In this document: piece after piece, positions 5,526 to 11,360 of the stretch
How the letters are laid out: every line of letters begins with the position of its first letter
Numbering within the stretch: the stretch's first letter is position 1
From: CAYYYP01 sp964475985
GTDB taxonomy: Bacteria; Bdellovibrionota; UBA1018; CAYHWW01
DNA: 11,360 nt
Direction: 5' to 3'
Assembly: GCA_964475985.1 (NCBI GenBank)
Contig: CAYYYP010000070.1
Coordinates: 1 to 11,360 of the forward strand
The notes under the pieces: model-generated
Seen by the model: the letters and a program-made list of their open reading frames with translations, nothing else
Databases searched by the model: none
Told to the model about the DNA's origin: nothing
Made by a program: the position numbers and the translations under genes

Positions 5526-7265
5526 TTATGCGCCTCCCCTAAGACTTAGGACATAACCTTTGGCTTCGGCACCGGGGCTACCTAAAGCCAAGAGCTCAAC
5601 TCCATAGCTTGTGCCCGAAAACTCTAAGGATTCGGTAACGCCATCGGTGGAGCCCACTACGCATCTAGTTAGTAGGTCATTCACCATCAATATAAATGAT
5701 TGATCATTGACGCCCAAATCAAACGGTTGGCCCATGACCGATTCGTTACGCATGCCAGTCACTTCCTCCATGGCGGAGTTCAAATATTCTATGCGACGAT
5801 CCCCACGCAAAATCATGGTAGCCACGGGGGACATTTTGCAAACGGCCTTCATGAATCCGATGAATTCCTCACCATCAGTTCCGCCCGCAGCATTGCCGGC
5901 ACCCGGTGCGGCGTTCACTTTGGCCATGGCCAAATTCAGGGTTTCAATGAGGGGATTGATTTCTTTAAATTTAAACGGGTTCTCAATCACCATGATGTCT
6001 CCGCGCATGGCGCGATCAAGCTCACGATTGATATGATCCAAGGGACGCAAGGTCAGGCGATAAATTGAAATGTAGACGCCCACGGCAATGATGCAACCGA
6101 GGATCACGGCCGTGAGATACATAATGAGTCCAGTGGCTTCATCTAAAAGAATTCGGTTGAGGTCATAAAATACTAGGGCTAAGGCTACGACCACATTTTT
6201 ACCCTTGGTGGGGTCCAAAATCTTGATGGGCTCAGCATACCCTAAAACGTTTCCGGTAAGCGCAGGATAGGCAACGTCGAGCGAACCGTCCTTTGCCCAT
6301 CTCGGCATGGAAAAATTTTGGGCATCTTCATATTTTTCAAACCAGCGTCGCGTAAGATTGGAGAATCTACCCTCCTGACCGTCCGATAGGTTTTGGTTCA
6401 CGCGCTTAGCGGGGGCAAGGATACGATTGTCCATATCCACGATGTAAACGGCTAAGATTGAATTTTCTTTTTCGGCGAAACTTACGTCGATTTTGGATTC
6501 ACTTTTTTCTAAGATGGCCGTGGTGTTACGATCCACAATAAGCCTTGCCAAAGATTGGGCACGATTTCGCGCTTCTACAAGTAGGAGGTCTTGGGTTTTA
6601 TCGATGATGGGAAATACGCCCACGGCGGCAGTCACTAAAACCAAGATGAAAACTAGGGAACGCGTGAGGTTTGCCCATTCATGTTTTTCATTGAGGGTGA
6701 AAAGAAAATTGATGACGTAGCGCTCAAAGAGGGCCTTCATCCGTTCGATGAGGTCCTTCGGCGGAGCCTTTACCGTTTCCGTTGAACTTGGCGTTTGGCT
6801 AAGTCCGTTGAGTCCTGCGGGTGCACCCATCGCCATGGTATTACCCAGCGAATTTCCAGGAAATGGTAAAACCTTGCCAAAATTTGGTGGGGAAGCGGGC
6901 ATACTCAAAGGGAGGCCCGCCATTACGGAAACGTCGAGGCCCACGGATCCGCCGCCGGAAACTTTTTTTACGGTCGTGACTAGCTTTACGATTTCTAAAA
7001 CATGTTCACCAAGGCTTATGCGGTCCCCCGATTTCAATGGTTTAAGTTTAGTAAGAGTGCCATTAACAAAGGTGCCGTTGGAACTGCCTTCATCTCGCAC
7101 AAAAACTTGATCGCCCTTTACATTAAGGGTGCAGTGCTTTTTTGAAACTTTAGCTGACGGTAGAACCACCTGACTGGTGGTCGCCCGTCCCAGAATATTT
7201 TCCCCGTCCTGGAGGGAGTAACTGTTCCCGCGCAAAGGGCCTGAGACCACTACGACTTTATACAT
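5526..7265 (-). CDS. FHA - transmembrane sensor - HAMP - PAS protein
   Basis: A 579-aa membrane receptor. An N-terminal FHA domain (about 1-97) has GR 26-27, SKKH 41-44 (Lys in place of the usual Arg), SSNGT 61-65 and N68-G69. A low-complexity Gly/Pro/Ser linker follows. A first membrane helix (about 202-221) and a second (about 380-402) bracket a 160-residue extracytoplasmic domain that looks like a ligand-sensing (Cache-like) module. A HAMP-like segment (about 403-455) and a PAS domain (about 466-575) follow. There is no kinase, cyclase or GGDEF output domain, so FHA and PAS must act through partners. I chose ATG 7265, with GAGGGGAG 7 nt upstream; longer in-frame starts run into the DUF192 gene and lack this site. 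It overlaps that gene by 16 nt and is 2 nt from the next FHA gene. Domain order is clear; ligand and partners are unknown. Confidence 0.87.
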   Translation of the reverse strand: MYKVVVVSGPLRGNSYSLQDGENILGRATTSQVVLPSAKVSKKHCTLNVKGDQVFVRDEGSSNGTFVNGTLTKLKPLKSGDRISLGEHVLEIVKLVTTVKKVSGGGSVGLDVSVMAGLPLSMPASPPNFGKVLPFPGNSLGNTMAMGAPAGLNGLSQTPSSTETVKAPPKDLIERMKALFERYVINFLFTLNEKHEWANLTRSLVFILVLVTAAVGVFPIIDKTQDLLLVEARNRAQSLARLIVDRNTTAILEKSESKIDVSFAEKENSILAVYIVDMDNRILAPAKRVNQNLSDGQEGRFSNLTRRWFEKYEDAQNFSMPRWAKDGSLDVAYPALTGNVLGYAEPIKILDPTKGKNVVVALALVFYDLNRILLDEATGLIMYLTAVILGCIIAVGVYISIYRLTLRPLDHINRELDRAMRGDIMVIENPFKFKEINPLIETLNLAMAKVNAAPGAGNAAGGTDGEEFIGFMKAVCKMSPVATMILRGDRRIEYLNSAMEEVTGMRNESVMGQPFDLGVNDQSFILMVNDLLTRCVVGSTDGVTESLEFSGTSYGVELLALGSPGAEAKGYVLSLRGGA

Positions 7266-7636
7266 AAAACGTCTCCCCTCTGCAGACCGCGGCTTGCCAC
7301 AAATCCCGCCGGTAATTCCAATACGGCAGTCGCTTTCCAGATGGGAAAATGCAGACGCCATGGAGCCACTTCGGAAGAGATTTTTAAAACTTGGTACTCA
7401 GCTCCGGGGTTCTCAGAATCCAGCGGGTTTCTAGCTAGGTAAAGGACATCGATGGGAAACCGCATGAAGAAGGTATGGATGGAATTGCAAGGCTCAATCC
7501 ACATTCCTTCGCCGGGGCTCAAACCGTCGCGCCCCAAAAGCCCCTTCGTCCGGGAAATGAGGTCACGGGCCAGAAAACATTTATCCACCCAAGGCTGCGC
7601 GAGATCGGATTTTTTATAAACTTGAATGGTTTTCAT
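7250..7636 (-). CDS. DUF192 family protein
   Basis: A 128-aa protein that matches the DUF192 family over its whole length. Visible signatures are RTKGLLGR (29-36), EGMWIEPC (43-50), SIHTFFMRFPIDVLYL (52-67) and VLELPAG (105-111). The family is small, beta-rich and of unknown biochemical function; many members are exported, but this copy shows no signal peptide. The ATG directly follows the tadC stop (TAA|ATG) and the 3' end overlaps the FHA-PAS gene by 16 nt, so it is a full member of the operon. I infer an accessory role in the pilus system from this placement alone. Confidence 0.9.
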   Translation of the reverse strand: MKTIQVYKKSDLAQPWVDKCFLARDLISRTKGLLGRDGLSPGEGMWIEPCNSIHTFFMRFPIDVLYLARNPLDSENPGAEYQVLKISSEVAPWRLHFPIWKATAVLELPAGFVASRGLQRGDVLCIKS

Positions 7637-8602
7637 TTAGAACCCGCCGCCTCCCTGTTTCATAAGATTAAGGATGAAGGGTGCGCCTAAGGTTATGAAA
7701 ATGGCCGGTAGAATGAGCAAAAACATGGGGCCTAGGATTTTTGTCGCGGCCTTGGCGCCTTCGCGCTCCGCCGCTAAGGTACGCTCGAGCCGGATCTGTT
7801 CGGATTGTTGACGCAAAACTTTCCCGATGGATGATCCCATCTCATCGGCAGAAATTAGAATCGCCACGAAGGACGAAATCTCCGCCATATCAAGCCGCGC
7901 GGCCATTTCCCGCAAAGCTTCTGCTCGGGAGGCGCCGATGCGAATTTCCTTAAGAACCTGCCCAAGTTCATCCACCAATGCGCTGGGTTGAGCCTTTTGA
8001 ACGACTTTTCCGATGGCGCCCAGAAAATCTAGGCCGGCTTCCGTGGAAAGCGCCAGCAGATCAACGATGAAGGGCATGGCACGTTTGGCTTCTTTTTGCC
8101 TCAATGTCATACGCCCCTTCACCATCATATCAGGGTATCGGTAACCTAACGGCATGGAAACTAAGTATGCCCAAAATGGAAACTGTTGATCTCCCAAAAG
8201 GGCAAATCCGTAAATAACTACGGGGAACCCCAGCACCAGGAAAATTTTCATGGAGAGGAACTCATCGGGCCGTAACTCGTCGATGAGCCCGGATGCTATG
8301 AGCCTGCGTTTAGCGTCTTTTCTTTGCTCATCTAACTTCATGCCTTGCACGATGGGCACGACGTACCTTGAGAAAAACGGACGTGAATATTTGATTACGA
8401 TATCTGAAGACTTTTTACGTTCGCGTCCATCTTCACCCAGTAGTTGAGAGGCCGAGAGGGTTTGCTCTTCCTGAAAGAAAGTTCGTACGATGTAATAGAC
8501 CGCAAAGAATACCAAGCCAAAGGCCACGTAAATCGTGATGGATTCAAACCAAGAGTCCGGCGGAGGGACAATCATTTGTGATACTGCGGTTTTGGGATTC
8601 AT
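7637..8602 (-). CDS. tadC: TadC-type inner-membrane platform protein (T2SS F family)
   Basis: A 321-aa polytopic protein. The T2SSF domain covers about residues 175-300, with the TadC-like stretch MPFIVDLLALSTEAGLDF (176-193) and a helical cytoplasmic region with DEMGSSIGKVLRQQSEQIR (253-271). Membrane segments lie near 21-41, 119-137, 143-156 and 289-312. With TadB it forms the inner-membrane platform on which the TadA ATPase works to assemble the pilus. The ATG at 8602 has AAGGA 8 nt upstream. It is the first gene of the minus-strand unit, and the next gene to the right is divergent, so tadB is not next to it, which is unusual because tadB and tadC are normally adjacent. The ending MKQGGGGF is Gly-rich. 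The family is sure; the TadC rather than TadB assignment rests on length and motif spacing. Confidence 0.88.
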   Translation of the reverse strand: MNPKTAVSQMIVPPPDSWFESITIYVAFGLVFFAVYYIVRTFFQEEQTLSASQLLGEDGRERKKSSDIVIKYSRPFFSRYVVPIVQGMKLDEQRKDAKRRLIASGLIDELRPDEFLSMKIFLVLGFPVVIYGFALLGDQQFPFWAYLVSMPLGYRYPDMMVKGRMTLRQKEAKRAMPFIVDLLALSTEAGLDFLGAIGKVVQKAQPSALVDELGQVLKEIRIGASRAEALREMAARLDMAEISSFVAILISADEMGSSIGKVLRQQSEQIRLERTLAAEREGAKAATKILGPMFLLILPAIFITLGAPFILNLMKQGGGGF

Positions 8603-8792
8603 ACGAGAGATCCTTACTCATGATATCCTTCGGATAATGCTGGCCATCCCTGAAGCTTTGCGCTTCTAGTTTTGCCAGGACGTGGCGCTTTTTGCCTATT
8701 TTCCTGAAGTTCAATGGTCAGAAGCGGAAAATTTTTCCCGGCCGAAACTTTCCGTAGTTATTATTATCGCCACATCCTTCAGAATTAAAATC
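8603..8792. other. Divergent intergenic region between tadC and the exported protein gene
   Basis: This 190-bp gap must hold promoters for both directions. On the plus strand TTATTATTAT (8758-8767) is a possible -10 region for the right-hand genes, but no convincing -35 stands 16-18 bp upstream. On the minus strand CATTAT and TATCAT sequences near 8620-8640 could serve tadC, again without a clear -35. A 5-bp stem with a 5-nt loop (GAAGC / GCTTC, 8652-8666) is present but too small to interpret. No further gene is seen. Confidence 0.4.
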
Positions 8793-9569
8793 ATGCAAAC
8801 CCATATTTCATCTTCTCGGCACGGCAAAAAACTGCTGCTTCTTTTGGCATCTTTTTCAATCGCAACCTTGATCGGCGCCGGTTCCCAGCATTTCGCCGCC
8901 AATGATGCTTGGTACTCCATAACCGCCCAGGGAAAACCGTGGGGTTATTTCCATGAAGTGATTGAGCATACTGACAAAGGCTATGCCTATCGTTACGAAA
9001 TGGTGAAACGGGAGAACGGCACGGTGCTCAAAGAAAATGTGGGAGCGATCGCTAAAGATGACCTCACGCCCATCGCATTCAATGTCACCAAAACCGGAAA
9101 TGAAAATACCGGTGATGAGTCCTATGACGGTGCGTACCTCGTAGGCGCCTCTGCCGGTACCATGAACATCAAAGCGAAATTCGGAAAAACTGGAACGACA
9201 AAGACTTTGAAACGTTACTTAAGTGCCGGCACGATCCTCGAGGTATTTTTCCCGGTATATGTTTCCGTAAACTGGAAAACCTTGAAACCGAACAAGGAAC
9301 TTAACCTCCCGATTCTCGTCGAAGATCCTGAATTGCATGATTACAGAACGAAGACCGCCGCCGTAAAAGTCCTGGGGGACCGTCCGGCCAAAAACGGCGA
9401 AGCATGCAAACAGTTGCGCATTGAACTTGATGGCCGAGAGTCCGTATGGTGCCTCACTTCCACGGGCGCGTTGGTGGATTTCAACATTCTAAATAGCTCT
9501 GGCAAACCTGAAGTGGTCGTGAGAAAGATTGCCTCTGAACGTGAGGCAAAAGTTTTTCTCGGTTTATAA
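8793..9569 (+). CDS. Exported protein of unknown function
   Basis: A 258-aa protein with a clear Sec-type signal peptide: a basic n-region (RHGKK), a long hydrophobic core (about 14-30) and a likely cleavage after residue 36, SQHFA^AN. The mature part is mostly beta-like and begins WYSITAQGKPWGYFHE, a pattern seen at the start of periplasmic repeat-type beta proteins of the DUF3108-like or transglutaminase-associated kind; I cannot assign it to one. Two cysteines in the C-terminal third (EACKQL and VWCLTS) could form a disulfide. No lipobox and no membrane segment after the signal are present. I chose ATG 8793 because it places the signal peptide at the start; a GTG at 8682 would bury it. No strong ribosome site precedes it. 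It overlaps the first permease gene, so it may be a periplasmic partner of that transporter, but it is too short for a typical peptide-binding protein. Confidence 0.75.
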   Translation: MQTHISSSRHGKKLLLLLASFSIATLIGAGSQHFAANDAWYSITAQGKPWGYFHEVIEHTDKGYAYRYEMVKRENGTVLKENVGAIAKDDLTPIAFNVTKTGNENTGDESYDGAYLVGASAGTMNIKAKFGKTGTTKTLKRYLSAGTILEVFFPVYVSVNWKTLKPNKELNLPILVEDPELHDYRTKTAAVKVLGDRPAKNGEACKQLRIELDGRESVWCLTSTGALVDFNILNSSGKPEVVVRKIASEREAKVFLGL

Positions 9570-10533
9570 TTTTTTAAGTCCTGTTTTCAAAAAATGTTTC
9601 ATAAAATCATTTTTTGAAACATTGCTCACCGTGCTTGGCGTAGTATTTTTGGTGTCCATGGCGTTAAGGCTCATCCCGGGCGATCCGGTGCTTTTTCTCT
9701 TAGGTGAGGAAAGCGTCGCGAATGCCCATTCCCCAGCCGCGGAAACGCTGCGTTTACAACTAGGATTAAACCTAAGCCCAATGAAACAATTTTTAGTTTG
9801 GCTGAAGGACCTGTCCCAATTGGACCTGGGAACGTCACTGATTCGAAAAACGCCGGTGAGAGAACTCATTGCCCCCCGGCTTGCGCCCACTCTCGTGCTT
9901 GGTTTTGCGAGCATCATCCTCGCAAATTTTTTGGCCCTTGCGCTTAATTTTTTCGTTACTTTTGTTTTCCGGACTAAGCGCCAAAACTTGGCAAGGCTCC
10001 AAAAAATTTCACTGTTTTGCGAAGCAATTCCGGTTTTTTGGTTAGCGCCTCTTTTGGTTTACCTTTTTTCATTTCATGGTCCGGGCCTTCCGGTGGCTGG
10101 CCTGGAAGGTCCCAAAAGTTTTGTGTTGCCCTTAATTGCCCTATCCCTAGGGTTTTGTGGTTTCCTATTTCGGACCAGCTCAACATTGCTTGACGACATT
10201 TTGCGCGCAGATTTCATTCGCACTGCAAAGGCAAAGGGCCTGTCCTCCGCCAAAGTTTTTTTAGTGCACGCCGTCCCGCATCTTTTGCCAGCGCTCAGCA
10301 TCCTTTCGTTTCAACATCTAGGACATCTATTCGCGGGAGCGCTCATCACCGAAACCCTTTTTGATTGGCCAGGGCTAGGCAGCCTGCTCTTTGAAAGCAT
10401 TTCCTCACGGGATTATCCGGTAGTCCAGAGCATCATCCTCCTTACGTCGGCCGGAACCGTAGTGCTTAACGAATTAGGTGAACGGCTCGCCCTAAGGTTT
10501 ATGCCGGAGGCTGGCGCAAATGAATCTCTCTGA
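9529..10533 (+). CDS. ABC transporter permease, DppB/OppB type
   Basis: A 334-aa inner-membrane permease of the peptide/nickel uptake family. Family marks are LRLIPGDPVLFLLGE (46-60), the loop LDLGTSL (98-104), the EAA-like cytoplasmic loop RTAKAKGLSSAKVFLVHAVPHLLPAL (231-256) and ETLFDWPGLGSLLFES-RDYPVVQ (275-300). About six membrane helices are visible, at 31-47, 121-147, 167-181, 198-214, 254-273 and 298-316. The start is uncertain. TTG 9529 is used here (weak GAG 5 nt upstream) and GTG 9541 is an alternative. The first overlaps the preceding gene by 41 nt and the second by 29 nt. The 3' end overlaps the next permease by 14 nt, showing co-translation of a heterodimeric channel. The substrate is not readable from the permease; no binding protein or ATPase is in the window. 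Confidence 0.9.
   Translation: MPLNVRQKFFSVYNFLSPVFKKCFIKSFFETLLTVLGVVFLVSMALRLIPGDPVLFLLGEESVANAHSPAAETLRLQLGLNLSPMKQFLVWLKDLSQLDLGTSLIRKTPVRELIAPRLAPTLVLGFASIILANFLALALNFFVTFVFRTKRQNLARLQKISLFCEAIPVFWLAPLLVYLFSFHGPGLPVAGLEGPKSFVLPLIALSLGFCGFLFRTSSTLLDDILRADFIRTAKAKGLSSAKVFLVHAVPHLLPALSILSFQHLGHLFAGALITETLFDWPGLGSLLFESISSRDYPVVQSIILLTSAGTVVLNELGERLALRFMPEAGANESL
9593..9623 (+). other. Inverted repeat at the 5' end of the first permease gene
   Basis: AATGTTTCA (9593-9601) and TGAAACATT (9615-9623) form a perfect 9-bp stem around a 13-nt AT-rich loop. It starts 24 nt after the stop of the exported-protein gene and lies within codons 22-32 of the permease as called. No T tract follows the stem, so it is not a standard terminator. 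It could tune relative expression at this junction or bind a regulator. Confidence 0.35.
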
Positions 10534-11224
10534 ACAATTTTGTGCCGTAAGTTTCACCCATCCCCTGGGGTGCGATGCTCTAGGCCAAGATCTCCTTTTA
10601 CGAATTTTTTACGGTACGCTGCCGACCGTCGGCACTGCCTTTCTGGCGGTCATCATTTCTGGCGTCCTTGGCCTTATTTTTGGGATTTTGACTAACGTTC
10701 TACCGTCCCCACTTGAGCGTATTTTATTGAAAATCATCGACGTGTTTTTAGCTTTTCCAGGTTTGCTTCTGGCCATTCTGCTCGCAAGCCTCTTACCCCC
10801 TTCTTCCGCTTCCGTGCTTTTCTGTTTGAGTGTCACCGGATGGGCCCCCCAGGCTAGGTTCGTCCGGGTTCTCTTCAGGAAAATTTGGTCAATGCAAAAT
10901 ATTGAGGCTGCCGTAGCCCTTGGTGCATCGCACCAGAGAATTTTCATTAAAGAAGTTTGGCCTAACCTGGCAAGGCCCTTATTAGTGCTCTGGACGGCCA
11001 CTCTGTCGTCTATGGTTTTGGCGGAAGCATCATTATCCTTCTTAGGATTAGGTGGTCCGTTAGGTCAAAACAGTTGGGGCGCCCTCATCGCGGAAGGTCG
11101 GGACTACCTCATTGAATCCCCAAGCCTTTCCTTGATGCCGGGCATCGCTCTGATGATTGTCGTCCTAGCCTTCCAATCCCTTTCCCAGGCATTGGGAGTA
11201 TGTCATCATTCCAGTAGAGGCTGA
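10520..11224 (+). CDS. ABC transporter permease, DppC/OppC type, short N-terminus
   Basis: A 234-aa partner permease. It opens almost directly with HPLGCDALGQDLLLRIFYG (14-32), the conserved DppC box normally written HPLGTDxxGRD, so the first transmembrane helix that usually comes before this box is absent; family members are commonly near 270-300 aa. Five hydrophobic segments remain (about 37-60, 72-92, 96-112, 152-177 and 202-222). The EAA-like loop IEAAVALGASHQRIFIKEVWPNL (128-150) for ATPase contact and FLGLGGPLGQNSWGALIAEG (174-193) are intact. The ATG at 10520 lies inside the upstream permease (14-nt overlap), and no in-frame upstream extension with a missing helix is evident in the overlapped coding sequence. 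The gene therefore looks complete but naturally short. It pairs with the upstream DppB-type protein. The family is sure; the substrate is unknown. Confidence 0.9.
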   Translation: MNLSEQFCAVSFTHPLGCDALGQDLLLRIFYGTLPTVGTAFLAVIISGVLGLIFGILTNVLPSPLERILLKIIDVFLAFPGLLLAILLASLLPPSSASVLFCLSVTGWAPQARFVRVLFRKIWSMQNIEAAVALGASHQRIFIKEVWPNLARPLLVLWTATLSSMVLAEASLSFLGLGGPLGQNSWGALIAEGRDYLIESPSLSLMPGIALMIVVLAFQSLSQALGVCHHSSRG

Positions 11225-11229
11225 ACTGG

Positions 11230-11360
11230 ATGAACTTCGCTCTTTTTGACACCTTACTTGAAGGTGTCGTGGCCCTTGATGAAAATAAAGCCATTGCCTC
11301 GTGCAATGAGTCTGTTTCAAACGTTTGTGAACTTCCTATCAAGCGTTTTCGGCCCGGTAA
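11230..11360 (+). CDS. N-terminus of a PAS-domain protein, cut by the window end
   Basis: An open frame of 43 codons from ATG 11230 that runs off the right edge. It starts 5 nt after the second permease stop, with AGG about 9 nt upstream. The sequence LLEGVVALDENKAIASCNES (9-28) followed by a turn and FRPG is typical of the start of a PAS fold (a strand, an Asp-Glu-Asn turn, then the conserved Asn helix). Downstream domains (kinase, cyclase, GGDEF or chemoreceptor) are outside the window. The short spacing suggests it is co-transcribed with the permeases. PAS is a reasonable reading from little sequence. Confidence 0.6.
   Translation, partial: MNFALFDTLLEGVVALDENKAIASCNESVSNVCELPIKRFRPG

Noticed and set aside
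7266..7361. Longer N-terminus for the FHA-HAMP-PAS protein
   Set aside because: The extra 32 residues lie in the DUF192 coding region, before a complete FHA domain, and lack the strong ribosome site seen before ATG 7265.
8652..8666. GAAGC/GCTTC hairpin in the divergent intergenic region
   Set aside because: The stem is only 5 bp with no T tract; too small to call a terminator or operator.
8682..8792. GTG start giving the exported protein a 37-residue extension
   Set aside because: It would place the signal peptide internally, and the AGGA upstream is only 1 nt from the GTG.
9565..9570. Perfect TATAAT on the plus strand at the end of the exported-protein gene
   Set aside because: No acceptable -35 box lies 16-18 bp upstream and no good start codon follows closely, so it is probably chance in AT-rich sequence.
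1..11360. CRISPR arrays, insertion sequences, tRNA or rRNA genes
   Set aside because: No spaced repeats, transposase frames, terminal inverted repeats or cloverleaf-like segments were seen on either strand.

Overview
The window looks like chromosomal DNA of moderate GC from a Gram-negative bacterium of deltaproteobacterial type. Bdellovibrionota or a relative is my best guess, because a Tad/Flp pilus locus is mixed with several FHA-domain and TPR proteins and periplasmic proteins. This is inferred from gene content; no rRNA or other marker gene is present.

Positions 1-8602 are all on the minus strand and form a Tad/Flp-type pilus locus. In transcription order (right to left) it holds: tadC (inner-membrane platform protein); a DUF192 protein; an FHA-membrane-HAMP-PAS receptor; an FHA-membrane-TPR protein (339 aa); a double-FHA-membrane-TPR protein (742 aa); and a PP2C-type phosphatase. 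The junctions are very tight: two stop/start pairs abut exactly, one pair overlaps by 16 nt, and two gaps are 2 and 13 nt. After a 157-nt gap comes a second unit with its own strong sigma70-like promoter (TTGAAA-16-TATAAT). It encodes an Flp-like pilin, a second class III pilin-like protein, a TadV/CpaA-type prepilin peptidase and a third class III pilin-like protein that runs off the left edge.

Positions 8603-8792 are the divergent intergenic region. From 8793 to the right edge the genes are on the plus strand: an exported protein of unknown function, two overlapping DppB/DppC-type ABC permeases (the second lacks the usual N-terminal membrane segment), and the start of a PAS-domain protein cut by the window end. 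No substrate-binding protein or ATPase for this transporter is in the window.

The most notable feature is a complete set of phospho-threonine reader (FHA) and eraser (PP2C) proteins inside a Tad locus, with no kinase in view. FHA domains would sit in the cytoplasm and be tethered by single membrane helices to predicted periplasmic TPR scaffolds or to a sensor domain. I infer a phosphorylation-controlled Tad pilus machine, comparable in logic to the PpkA/PppA/Fha control of type VI secretion, but this has not been shown from sequence alone.
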